From Bradyrhizobium sp. Y36 (GTDB taxonomy: Bacteria; Pseudomonadota; Alphaproteobacteria; Rhizobiales; Xanthobacteraceae), in contig NZ_NWTI01000029.1 in assembly GCF_002531575.1 (NCBI RefSeq), positions 20,159-84,158 on the forward strand: a stretch of 64,000 nt of DNA, given 5' to 3'. Shown in pieces: positions 54,921 to 62,717 of the stretch (the first letter of the stretch is position 1; every line of letters starts with the position of its first letter). The position numbers and the translations under genes were made by a program. The notes beneath the pieces are model-generated. The model did no database searches. It was not told the DNA's origin and saw nothing but the letters and a program-made list of their open reading frames with translations.

Positions 54921-55190
54921 TCACGCTTCCCCCGGCGCCTTCGCCTGGATTGCCAGTGCGTGCACGCTGCCGGCGAGTTCCGCAGCCAGCGCCGCATTTA
55001 TCAGGCGATGGCGCTCGACCCGGCTCTTCCCTTTGAAGGCGTCAGACACAATATGGACGCGGTAGTGCGTCTCCCCGCCCGGCCGATGGCCGGCATGGCC
55101 CTCATGCAAATGTGACTCGTCGACGACTTGCAGGCTTTCCGGCGTGAAAGCTTCCTGCAACTTGTTGCTGATAGTGTCGCGCATAGCCAT
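54921..55190 (-). CDS. bolA: BolA family protein
   Basis: This 89-residue protein has the BolA fold: a start MAMRDTISNKLQEAF, the DESHLHEGHAGHRPGGETHYRVHIVS ligand loop, and SRVERHRLINAAL with the conserved helix. BolA proteins partner monothiol glutaredoxins in iron-sulfur cluster handling. Three possible starts exist; MAMRDTI (55190) gives the family length. It is divergent from the dnaJ-like gene. Confidence 0.92.
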   Translation of the reverse strand: MAMRDTISNKLQEAFTPESLQVVDESHLHEGHAGHRPGGETHYRVHIVSDAFKGKSRVERHRLINAALAAELAGSVHALAIQAKAPGEA

Positions 55191-55296
55191 GTTGTGCCAT
55201 TCGGGTGCAGAGATCACGCCCCGTTAATTGCCGGGTTTGCGGCGAATTGCAATGTCAAGACTTGAAGGTTTTTGCATTGCGTAGTCAAAGTCAGCC

Positions 55297-55929
55297 ATGC
55301 CAATCGATTCATCAAAGTTCTTCGACTCCATCCGCGTGAAGCCGCGGGGCAAGCAGCCGGAAGTGAAGCCGCGCGACACCGCGGTCGGCTGCGAGTGGGC
55401 CGGATGCCAGAACAAGGGCGCGCACCGCGCGCCGAAGGGCCGCGATAACCAGCGCGAGTACTGGCACTTCTGCCTGGACCACGTGCGCGAGTACAACCAG
55501 AACTACAATTTCTTCTCGGGCATGAACGCCGACGCCGTCGCGCGCTACCAGAAGGATGCGCTGACCGGCCACCGCCCGACCTGGAAGATGGGCGCCAATG
55601 GCGGGAAGAAGGGTGCGGAAGCCGAGATCGACATGGCGTCCGATCCCTTCAGCATGTTCTCCGAGATCAACGGCCGCGCCAGCTGGCGCAAGGGCCCCGA
55701 AGCCGCGCCCAAAGCCGAGGCGCGCAAGGTGATGAACGCCGAGCGCAAGGCGCTTCAGGTCATGGGCCTTGGTCCCAGCGCCACGCTCGCCGACGTCAAG
55801 AGCAAGTACAAGGCGCTGGTGAAGCAGCACCATCCCGATGCCAATGGCGGCGACCGTTCCACCGAGGACCGCCTGATCGAGATCATCAAGGCGTATAATT
55901 ATCTGAAGACGGTGGTGCGGGAGGCCTGA
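55297..55929 (+). CDS. J-domain protein with C-terminal J domain
   Basis: This 210-residue DnaJ-like co-chaperone has its J domain at the C-terminus, with the catalytic HPD in KYKALVKQHHPDANGGDRSTEDRLIEIIKAYNYL. The N-terminal part is specific to an alphaproteobacterial family: VGCEWAGCQNKGAHRAPKGRDNQREYWHFCLDHVREYNQNYNFFSGM, with a possible C/C/H/C metal site. It would recruit an Hsp70 to a specific client. The bolA-dnaJ pairing next to cobS/cobT is common in rhizobia. Confidence 0.87.
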   Translation: MPIDSSKFFDSIRVKPRGKQPEVKPRDTAVGCEWAGCQNKGAHRAPKGRDNQREYWHFCLDHVREYNQNYNFFSGMNADAVARYQKDALTGHRPTWKMGANGGKKGAEAEIDMASDPFSMFSEINGRASWRKGPEAAPKAEARKVMNAERKALQVMGLGPSATLADVKSKYKALVKQHHPDANGGDRSTEDRLIEIIKAYNYLKTVVREA

Positions 55930-55940
55930 GGCCTTTGCGC

Positions 55941-56067
55941 TGTCGTCCCGGCTTTCGCCGCGACGACAGTATCGTAGGGTGGGCAAAGCGAAGCGTGCCC
56001 ACGCATTTTTTTGCAATCGAGAGAGATCGTGGGCACGGCGCAAGTGCGCCTTTGCCCACCCTGCGAT
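55941..56067. repeat. hairpin plus 97-bp inverted-end element
   Basis: TGTCGTC (55941-55947) pairs with GACGACA (55962-55968). Directly after it, ATCGTAGGGTGGGCAAAG (55971-55988) and CTTTGCCCACCCTGCGAT (56050-56067) form inverted ends with one mismatch. The second element is the same family as 49051-49150. It lies between the convergent dnaJ-like and citrate synthase genes. Confidence 0.75.
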
Positions 56068-56086
56068 CGCTCAATGCTGAGCGGTA

Positions 56087-57181
56087 TCACCCCTCCGGCA
56101 TCGCCCCCACATAGGACGAGCTCGGCCGGATCAGCCGCCCGGTCCGCTGCTGCTCGCGCGCATGCGCGGTCCAGCCCGCGGCGCGCGCGACCGCGAAGAT
56201 CGGCGTGAACGCCTGCCGCGGAATCGCCAGCGCATCGAGCAGGATTGCGGTGAAGAACTCGACATTGGTCTCCAGCGGCCGCTCCGGATTCTTCTTGCGC
56301 AGCGCGCTGCGGATATAGGCCTCGACCTCGCCGGCGAAGGGCAGGTCGGTGCCGTTGGAGGCGAGCGCCTCGACCGCGGTCTTGAGCACGTCGGCGCGCG
56401 GGTCGCGCACGCGGTAGACGCGGTGACCGAATCCCATCATCCGCTCGCCGCGCGCCAGCGCCGCATCCACCCAGGGCTGGATGCGCTCGCGCGTGCCGAT
56501 CGCGTCCAGCATTTCCAGCACCGGCTCCGGCGCGCCGCCGTGCAGCGGGCCGGTCAGCGCGCAATAGCCTGCGGTGACGGCTGCGAACAGATCAGCCTGC
56601 GTCGAGGCCACCACGCGCGCGGTGAAGGTCGAGGCGTTCATGCCGTGGTCGCTGGCGGTGACGAGATAGGCATCGAGCGCGGTGATTTCGCGGGTTTCAG
56701 GCGCCCGCCCGTGCAGCATGCGCAACGTATCGGTCGCGTGGCTGACATTGGGATCGGGGGCGACCGGCTCTAACCCCTTGGCGCGCCGGACCAGCGCACC
56801 CGCGATCACCGGAAACGCGCCGACGATGGTCGCCTCGTGCTCGAGCCCGTGCTCGGCGCGAAGCCCTGCGACCGCCGCGCGAAACCCGTCGATGACGCCC
56901 ATGCCGCGCGTTGCCGGCAGCAGGTCCGGCAGGCGGGCGAAGGCGCGCTCGCGCGCAATGCCGAGGCTCGCCCGCACATTGGCTTCGGTGAGGGCGGTCT
57001 TGCTGGCGCCGTTCCAGAGCCGGGCGGTGACGCCCTCGAAGCTCGACTTGGCGGCGAGGCGTCCGACGTGCTCGCCGGCGATGATCAATTCGCCGCGCTC
57101 GCCGTCGACGTGGCTCAGCACGGTTTCGGCCGCGGGAACGCCGTCCAGTCCGATCTGGCTTTTGGTGAGGTGGATATTCAT
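56087..57181 (-). CDS. citrate synthase family protein, paralogue 1
   Basis: This 364-residue protein has the citrate synthase large and small domains: GMNASTFTARV, GPLHGGAPEP (H214) and MMGFGHRVYRVRDPRAD (H253). The position of the catalytic aspartate (NVDF in E. coli GltA) is NVEF here, so E308 replaces Asp. Length is shorter than the usual 420-430 residues. It may make citrate, methylcitrate or another acyl-CoA condensation product. It is divergent from a second paralogue, with palindromes between them. Confidence 0.8.
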   Translation of the reverse strand: MNIHLTKSQIGLDGVPAAETVLSHVDGERGELIIAGEHVGRLAAKSSFEGVTARLWNGASKTALTEANVRASLGIARERAFARLPDLLPATRGMGVIDGFRAAVAGLRAEHGLEHEATIVGAFPVIAGALVRRAKGLEPVAPDPNVSHATDTLRMLHGRAPETREITALDAYLVTASDHGMNASTFTARVVASTQADLFAAVTAGYCALTGPLHGGAPEPVLEMLDAIGTRERIQPWVDAALARGERMMGFGHRVYRVRDPRADVLKTAVEALASNGTDLPFAGEVEAYIRSALRKKNPERPLETNVEFFTAILLDALAIPRQAFTPIFAVARAAGWTAHAREQQRTGRLIRPSSSYVGAMPEG

Positions 57182-57233
57182 GGCCCAATCTCCCTTTTTG
57201 CACTGCACGGGCGGAAAGGTCGGGCCTCTCGAC

Positions 57234-57263
57234 AGATTGATCAATCTTGATTACATAAATCAA
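57234..57263. promoter_or_regulatory. palindromes in the divergent citrate synthase promoter
   Basis: AGATTGATCAATCT (57234-57247) is a perfect palindrome, immediately followed by TTGATT-N5-AATCAA (57247-57263), which ends one base before the ATG of the helix-turn-helix fusion. Four TTGAT half-sites in 30 bases are a strong candidate operator, possibly for autoregulation by that fusion protein. Confidence 0.55.
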
Positions 57264-57264
57264 T

Positions 57265-58482
57265 ATGAATAATTCTGAAGGTCTCTACCTCTCGGCCAGG
57301 GAGGCCGCCGCCGAGCTCGCGATCTCGCCGGCCACGCTCTACGCCTATGTCAGCCGCGGCCTGATCCGCTCCGAGCCGACGCCGGATTCGCGCAAGAACC
57401 GCTACCGTGCCGAGGATGTCAGGGCGCTCAAGGAGCGCCGCGTCCCGTCGCCGGAGCCGCGCGGCTTGCGCAGCTTCGACGCCGATCTGCCGGTCATGGA
57501 CACCGAGATCTCGACAATCACCGAGGAGGGCGCGATCTATCGCGGCGTCAATTGCGTCGATCTGTCCGAGAGCGACACGCTGGAGCACACCGCGACGCTG
57601 CTTTGGGATGTCTCCGACGTCGATCCGTTCGCACCCGACAATCAGCCCGCGCTCTCCGAGGAGATGCGCATCATCGGGCAAGCCGCGCGCCGGGCCGCGC
57701 CGATCGACCGCGCCATCGCCGTGCTCGCACTGGCCGCGAGCGTCGATCCCCGGGCCTTCACCCGCGCGCCGGATGGCCGCGCGATGGTCGGCGGGCGTAT
57801 CGTCCGTCTTCTCGTCGCGACCATGCTCAATTCAGAGCCGTCATCCGAGCCGCTGCATCAGCAGATCGCGAAGGCCTGGGCGGCGGACAACAAGCACGCG
57901 CCCGATCTGATCCGCCGCGCGCTGGTGCTGCTCGCCGATCACGAGCTGAACGCCTCGACCTTCACCGCGCGCTGCGCAGCATCGACCGGCCTGAACCTCT
58001 ACGATGCCGTCATCGCCGGTCTCGCCTCGTTGAAGGGGCCGAAGCATGGCGGCGCCAGCGTGCTGGCCTCGCAGCTCGTCAAGACGCTGATCGATCGCGA
58101 CGTCGCCCCAGTCGTGCGCGAGCGCGTCGCGCTCGGCGAACGCTTTGCCGGGTTCGGCCATGGCGTCTACAAGCGCGGCGATCCCCGCGCGCAATCGCTG
58201 CTCAACGCGCTGTCGCGCGCTGGCGCACCGCGCAAATTCACCCGCGAGGTGCCGGAGCGGATCGCGGAAGCCACCGGCGAGTTCGTCAACATCGACTATG
58301 CGCTGGCGGTGCTGGTGCATGCGCTGCGGCTACCGGCCGGCAGCGAGCTCGCCCTGTTCGCGATGGCCCGCAGCGTCGGCTGGATCGCGCATGCCAGCGA
58401 GCAATTGCAGTTCGGCAAGCTGATCAGGCCACGCGCGAGGTATGTCGGGCCGGCGCCGGGGAGGAGGGTGGGAGCTGGTTAG
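57265..58482 (+). CDS. helix-turn-helix/citrate synthase fusion, paralogue 2
   Basis: The 405-residue protein begins with a MerR/excisionase-like helix-turn-helix (YLSAREAAAELAISPATLYAYVSRGLIRSE, residues 8-37, then RYRAEDVRALKERR). It continues as citrate synthase: ADHELNASTFTARC, GPKHGGAS (H261), FAGFGHGVYKRGDPRA (H299, with Gly where Arg is usual) and VNIDYALAVL (D344, catalytic Asp kept). It could be an enzyme, a metabolite-sensing regulator or both. It is divergent from paralogue 1 across 83 bases containing palindromes. Confidence 0.82.
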   Translation: MNNSEGLYLSAREAAAELAISPATLYAYVSRGLIRSEPTPDSRKNRYRAEDVRALKERRVPSPEPRGLRSFDADLPVMDTEISTITEEGAIYRGVNCVDLSESDTLEHTATLLWDVSDVDPFAPDNQPALSEEMRIIGQAARRAAPIDRAIAVLALAASVDPRAFTRAPDGRAMVGGRIVRLLVATMLNSEPSSEPLHQQIAKAWAADNKHAPDLIRRALVLLADHELNASTFTARCAASTGLNLYDAVIAGLASLKGPKHGGASVLASQLVKTLIDRDVAPVVRERVALGERFAGFGHGVYKRGDPRAQSLLNALSRAGAPRKFTREVPERIAEATGEFVNIDYALAVLVHALRLPAGSELALFAMARSVGWIAHASEQLQFGKLIRPRARYVGPAPGRRVGAG

Positions 58483-58510
58483 AAGCTCCGTCGCATCGTC
58501 CTTCTCCGCT

Positions 58511-58656
58511 GTCGTCCCTGCGCACGCAGGGACCCATGCCGCGTGATCCATCAGTCGCGATCGATAGGCGTACCGAACGACGAATTTTCGCCAAACACCT
58601 CCCTGTGGTAATGGGTCCCTGCGCCCGTGCGCAATTGCGCACTAGGCAGGGACGAC
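58511..58656. repeat. 28-bp inverted-end element interrupted by a palindrome
   Basis: The left end (58511-58538) matches the family at 19281. The right end (from 58610) is split by a perfect 16-base palindrome at 58627-58642 (GTGCGC, AATT core, GCGCAC) plus TAG. The interior of about 70 bases matches, in inverted orientation, the interior of the copy at 63835. Confidence 0.8.
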
Positions 58657-58675
58657 ACCTGTTATGTGGTGCCGC

Positions 58676-59332
58676 CTAACCCCGCGGCTTCGCTTCCGCG
58701 ACGCCGCCGTTGCGCCTCCGATAGATCCACACCGCCAAGCCGCCGACGATCGCCACGGCCACCACCGTCAGCATCCAGATGTGCTTGCCGACATGCCCAT
58801 GGTGATGGAGCCCGGCATATTCGTGCAGGGCCGACACCGCCAGCACGCCCGGCAGCACATGGGCGGGCGCCCAGACCAGGATCGCCGGGATGTTCACCGC
58901 GTAGAATTTTGCCGGCGCCATCCCGAGCGCGCCTGATGTCACCGGCACGAAGGCGCGGATCGGGGGCACGAAGCGGGCGAAGAACACGGCCCAGGTGCCG
59001 AAGCGGTGGAAGAAGCTCTCGCTCTCGGCGACCACGCGGGGATAGTTGGTCAGCGGCCAGGTGTTGAGGATCTCGCGCTGGCGCCGGTGCCCGATCCAGT
59101 AGGCCGAGCCGTCGCCCAGCACGGCGCCGCTGGCTGCCGCGAGCAGCACCCATGGCAGCGCCAGCTCGCCGCCCGGAACCAGGGCGCTCAGCGCCAGGAT
59201 GATGGTCGAGCCGGGGATCACCGATCCCACCACCGGGACGGCCTCGAGCAGGGCCGCCAGGAAGAGGGTCAGATAGGCCAGCCACGGATGGGCGGACACG
59301 AAGGCGATGAGTGGATCGAGAAAGGACGTCAC
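58676..59332 (-). CDS. DedA family membrane protein
   Basis: This 218-residue inner-membrane protein has several hydrophobic helices and DedA motifs: LFLAALLEAVPVVGSVIPGSTIILALSALVPGG, GDGSAYWIGHRRQREIL and FHRFGTWAVFFARFVPPIRAFVPVTSG. DedA proteins are linked to lipid scrambling, undecaprenyl phosphate recycling and proton-motive-force homeostasis. A GTG at 59332 gives the usual length; the longer frame upstream looks non-coding. A further 293 bases to cobS hold its promoter. Confidence 0.88.
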   Translation of the reverse strand: MTSFLDPLIAFVSAHPWLAYLTLFLAALLEAVPVVGSVIPGSTIILALSALVPGGELALPWVLLAAASGAVLGDGSAYWIGHRRQREILNTWPLTNYPRVVAESESFFHRFGTWAVFFARFVPPIRAFVPVTSGALGMAPAKFYAVNIPAILVWAPAHVLPGVLAVSALHEYAGLHHHGHVGKHIWMLTVVAVAIVGGLAVWIYRRRNGGVAEAKPRG

Positions 59333-59625
59333 GTCGTCTCTGATGGGCTGGAGCTCTGGGCTTTGGACCCTACATAAGTAACGTGAAGCGGCCAAAGTGC
59401 CATCGGGACGGGGCCGGGCAAGGCCCGCCCGAATTTGGGCGTGATTCGCAAGGCAGCCCTCCAAAAACTGCGTTCCTGGCCTATCTAAATGAAAAGACAA
59501 CGGAACTTTGATTGGCGGGCGGGCTTCTGCCGGCCACTTGTCTCTGATAGGTTTAGTTTCAGCACCCAGCCGCAGCCAACGTGCGAATAACCGGTTTCGG
59601 GACCGCCCGGGACCTCGGAGGATTG

Positions 59626-60624
59626 ATGACGACCGCCGCCATGTCCAAAGTTGAGGAAGTTTCCGGTCTGCCCGACATGAAGGTGTCGGTGCGCCAGGTG
59701 TTCGGGATCGACAGCGATCTCGAAGTGCCCGCCTATTCCGCAGTCGATCCTCACGTGCCCGAAGTCGATTCCGACTACCGCTTCGACCGCGCCACCACGC
59801 TTGCCATTCTCGCCGGCTTCGCCCGCAACCGCCGCGTGATGGTGACCGGCTATCACGGCACCGGCAAATCCACCCATATCGAGCAGGTCGCGGCCCGCCT
59901 GAACTGGCCCTGCGTGCGCGTCAACCTCGACAGCCACATCAGCCGTATCGACCTCGTCGGCAAGGACTCGATCGTGGTCCGCGACGGCAAGCAGGTCACC
60001 GAATTCCGTGACGGAATCCTGCCCTGGGCGCTGCAGAACAACGTCGCGCTGGTGTTCGACGAATACGACGCGGGCCGCCCGGACGTGATGTTCGTGATCC
60101 AGCGCGTGCTCGAAGTCTCGGGCCGCCTGACGCTGCTCGACCAGAACAAGGTGATCAAGCCGCACCCGGCGTTCCGCCTGTTTGCCACCGCCAACACGGT
60201 CGGCCTTGGCGACACATCGGGCCTCTATCACGGCACCCAGCAGATCAACCAGGGCCAGATGGACCGCTGGTCGATCGTCACCACGCTGAACTATCTCAGC
60301 CATGACGAGGAAGTTGAGATCGTGCTGGCGAAGGCCAAGCACTATCGCACCAGCGAGGGCCGCGACATCGTCAACAAGATGGTGCGCCTTGCCGACCTCA
60401 CCCGTAACGCCTTCGCCAACGGCGATCTGTCGACGGTGATGAGCCCGCGCACGGTGATCACCTGGGCCGAGAACGCCGACATCTTCAGCGATATCGGTTT
60501 CGCCTTCCGCGTCACCTTCCTCAACAAGTGCGACGAGCTCGAGCGTCCGCTGGTCGCCGAATTCTATCAGCGCTGCTTCAACGCCGAGCTGCCGGAATCG
60601 GCGGTCAACGTGGCGCTCAGCTGA
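59626..60624 (+). CDS. cobS: cobaltochelatase subunit CobS
   Basis: This 332-residue AAA+ ATPase, with CobT and CobN, inserts cobalt into hydrogenobyrinic acid a,c-diamide in the aerobic vitamin B12 pathway. Walker A is GYHGTGKST and Walker B is VFDEYDAG. The N-terminal KVSVRQVFGIDSDLEVPAYS is family-specific. GGAGG precedes the ATG of MTTAAMSK by six bases. CobN is not in the window. Confidence 0.95.
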   Translation: MTTAAMSKVEEVSGLPDMKVSVRQVFGIDSDLEVPAYSAVDPHVPEVDSDYRFDRATTLAILAGFARNRRVMVTGYHGTGKSTHIEQVAARLNWPCVRVNLDSHISRIDLVGKDSIVVRDGKQVTEFRDGILPWALQNNVALVFDEYDAGRPDVMFVIQRVLEVSGRLTLLDQNKVIKPHPAFRLFATANTVGLGDTSGLYHGTQQINQGQMDRWSIVTTLNYLSHDEEVEIVLAKAKHYRTSEGRDIVNKMVRLADLTRNAFANGDLSTVMSPRTVITWAENADIFSDIGFAFRVTFLNKCDELERPLVAEFYQRCFNAELPESAVNVALS

Positions 60625-60636
60625 TCCAACCACGAT

Positions 60637-60776
60637 GTCGTCCCGGACCAGCGAACGCAGTGAGCGCCGATCCGGGACCCATAGCCCCAGGCCGGGGTTA
60701 TGGCGCGAGCTGGCAGTTGCCACCCTTCGCCAAATGACGCCCTGTGGTTATGGGTCCCTGCGTTCGCAGGGACGAC
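60637..60776. repeat. inverted-end element between cobS and cobT
   Basis: The right end (60749-60776) is identical to the right end of the element at 19281. The left end (60637-60683) keeps GTCGTCCC and GGGACCCATA but has extra inner sequence around CCGGAC/TCCGGG. It sits 12 bases after the cobS stop and 36 bases before the cobT start, inside a gene pair that is normally one operon. Confidence 0.75.
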
Positions 60777-60812
60777 AGTTCAAGCTGAGCTTGGGACGAC
60801 GGTGAGATCGAG

Positions 60813-62717
60813 ATGAGCACCACCTCAAACTCCAAATTCCGTAACACCAAGGAAGCGCCGACCGAGCCGTTCAAGCGCTCGGTCGCCTCCTGCCTGAAGG
60901 CGATCGCCAAGTCGCCGGAGCTCGACGTCAGCTTCGCGGCGGAACGCCCCGGGTTGGCGCCGGGCAAAGCCCGCTTGCCCGAACCCGCGCGAAAAATGAC
61001 CAAGCGCGATGCCGCGATCGTGCGCGGTCACGCCGACTCCATCGCGCTCAAGATCGCCTGTCACGATGCCAAGCTGCATCGCAAGCTGATGCCGGGCAAT
61101 CCGCAGGCCCGCGGCGTGTTCGAGGCGGTGGAGCAGGCCCGGGTCGAGGCGATCGGCGCGCGCCGCATGGCGGGCGTTGCGAAAAACCTCACCGCGATGC
61201 TCGACGACCATTTCCATCGCGGCAAGTTCGACGAGATCACCGACCGCGCCGATGCGCCGCTCGCGGACGCGCTGGCGATGCTGGTGCGCGAGCGCCTGAC
61301 CGGCATGGCGCCGCCGACGGCCGCCAAGAAGATGGTCGATCTCTGGCGCCCCATCCTCGAGGACAAGATCGGCAAGCGGCTCGACCGGCTCGATACCTTC
61401 GTCGAGGACCAGACCAAGTTCGGCGATGCCGTGCATGACCTCCTGACCGCGCTCGAGCTCGGCGACGAGCGCAACGCCGACAGCGAGGACGATGACGACA
61501 ACGACGAGAACCAGGACGGCGACAACGATCAGTCCGGCGCCGAGGGTTCGCCCGATTCCGATGCCGCGCAGGAAATGAGCGCCGACCAGGCGCAGGCGTC
61601 CAGCGAGGAGATGAGCGAGAGCGCGATGGAAAGCGCGCAGGCCTCGACCTCCGACACGTTCGACGACGGCGAGCTCGGCGACGACGAGACGCCGGGCGAG
61701 GCGACACGTCCGAACCAGCACGGCAAGAACGAGCCGCGCGGGCCGGAATACCACGCCTTCGCGCCCAAGTTCGACGAGGTCATCGCGGCCGAAGACCTCT
61801 GCGACCATGACGAGCTGGAGCGGCTGCGCGCCTATCTCGACAAGCAACTGGCGCATCTGCAGGGCATCGTCGCCCGTCTCGCCAACCGGCTGCAGCGCAA
61901 GCTGATGGCGCAGCAGAACCGCGCCTGGGAGTTCGATCTCGAAGAGGGCATCCTCGACCCCGCGCGCCTGTCGCGCGTCGTCACCGATCCCTATCACCCG
62001 CTGTCCTTCATGCACGAGAAGGAGGCGACGTTCCGCGACACCGTGGTGACGCTGCTGCTCGACAATTCCGGCTCGATGCGCGGACGGCCGATCACGGTCG
62101 CCGCGACCTGCGCCGACATTCTCGCCCGCACGCTGGAGCGTTGCGGCGTCAAGGTCGAGATCCTGGGCTTCACGACGCGCGCCTGGAAGGGCGGGCAATC
62201 GCGCGAGGCGTGGCTTGCCGCCGGCAAGCCGGCCAATCCCGGCCGCCTCAACGATCTCCGCCACATCATCTACAAGTCCGCCGACGCCCCCTGGCGCCGT
62301 GCGCGGAAGAATCTCGGCCTGATGATGCGCGAGGGCCTGCTGAAGGAGAACATCGACGGCGAGGCGCTCGACTGGGCGCACAAGCGCCTGCTCGGCCGGC
62401 CCGAGCAGCGCAAGATCCTGATGATGATCTCGGACGGCGCGCCGGTCGACGATTCCACGCTGTCGGTCAATCCCGGCAATTACCTCGAGCGGCATCTGCG
62501 CCACATCATCGAGGAGATCGAGACCCGTTCGCCGGTCGAGCTGATCGCGATCGGCATCGGCCATGACGTGACGCGCTACTATCGCCGCGCGGTGACGATC
62601 GTGGATGCGGAAGAACTCGGCGGTGCGATCACCGAGAAGCTCGCCGAACTCTTCAGCGAGACCAACACCGCACCCACCCAGCCGGCCGGTCGCCCGCGAC
62701 GCAAATTGCATTCGTGA
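60813..62717 (+). CDS. cobT: cobaltochelatase subunit CobT
   Basis: This 634-residue partner of CobS has an N-terminal helical domain, a long Asp/Glu/Ser-rich linker (about residues 217-300, SEDDDDNDENQDGDNDQS), and a C-terminal von Willebrand A domain with MIDAS DNSGSMRG and DGAPVDDSTL. The acidic linker is typical of CobT and BchD-like subunits. No strong ribosome binding site is seen (GAGATCGAG upstream). Its stop overlaps the next start. Confidence 0.95.
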   Translation: MSTTSNSKFRNTKEAPTEPFKRSVASCLKAIAKSPELDVSFAAERPGLAPGKARLPEPARKMTKRDAAIVRGHADSIALKIACHDAKLHRKLMPGNPQARGVFEAVEQARVEAIGARRMAGVAKNLTAMLDDHFHRGKFDEITDRADAPLADALAMLVRERLTGMAPPTAAKKMVDLWRPILEDKIGKRLDRLDTFVEDQTKFGDAVHDLLTALELGDERNADSEDDDDNDENQDGDNDQSGAEGSPDSDAAQEMSADQAQASSEEMSESAMESAQASTSDTFDDGELGDDETPGEATRPNQHGKNEPRGPEYHAFAPKFDEVIAAEDLCDHDELERLRAYLDKQLAHLQGIVARLANRLQRKLMAQQNRAWEFDLEEGILDPARLSRVVTDPYHPLSFMHEKEATFRDTVVTLLLDNSGSMRGRPITVAATCADILARTLERCGVKVEILGFTTRAWKGGQSREAWLAAGKPANPGRLNDLRHIIYKSADAPWRRARKNLGLMMREGLLKENIDGEALDWAHKRLLGRPEQRKILMMISDGAPVDDSTLSVNPGNYLERHLRHIIEEIETRSPVELIAIGIGHDVTRYYRRAVTIVDAEELGGAITEKLAELFSETNTAPTQPAGRPRRKLHS

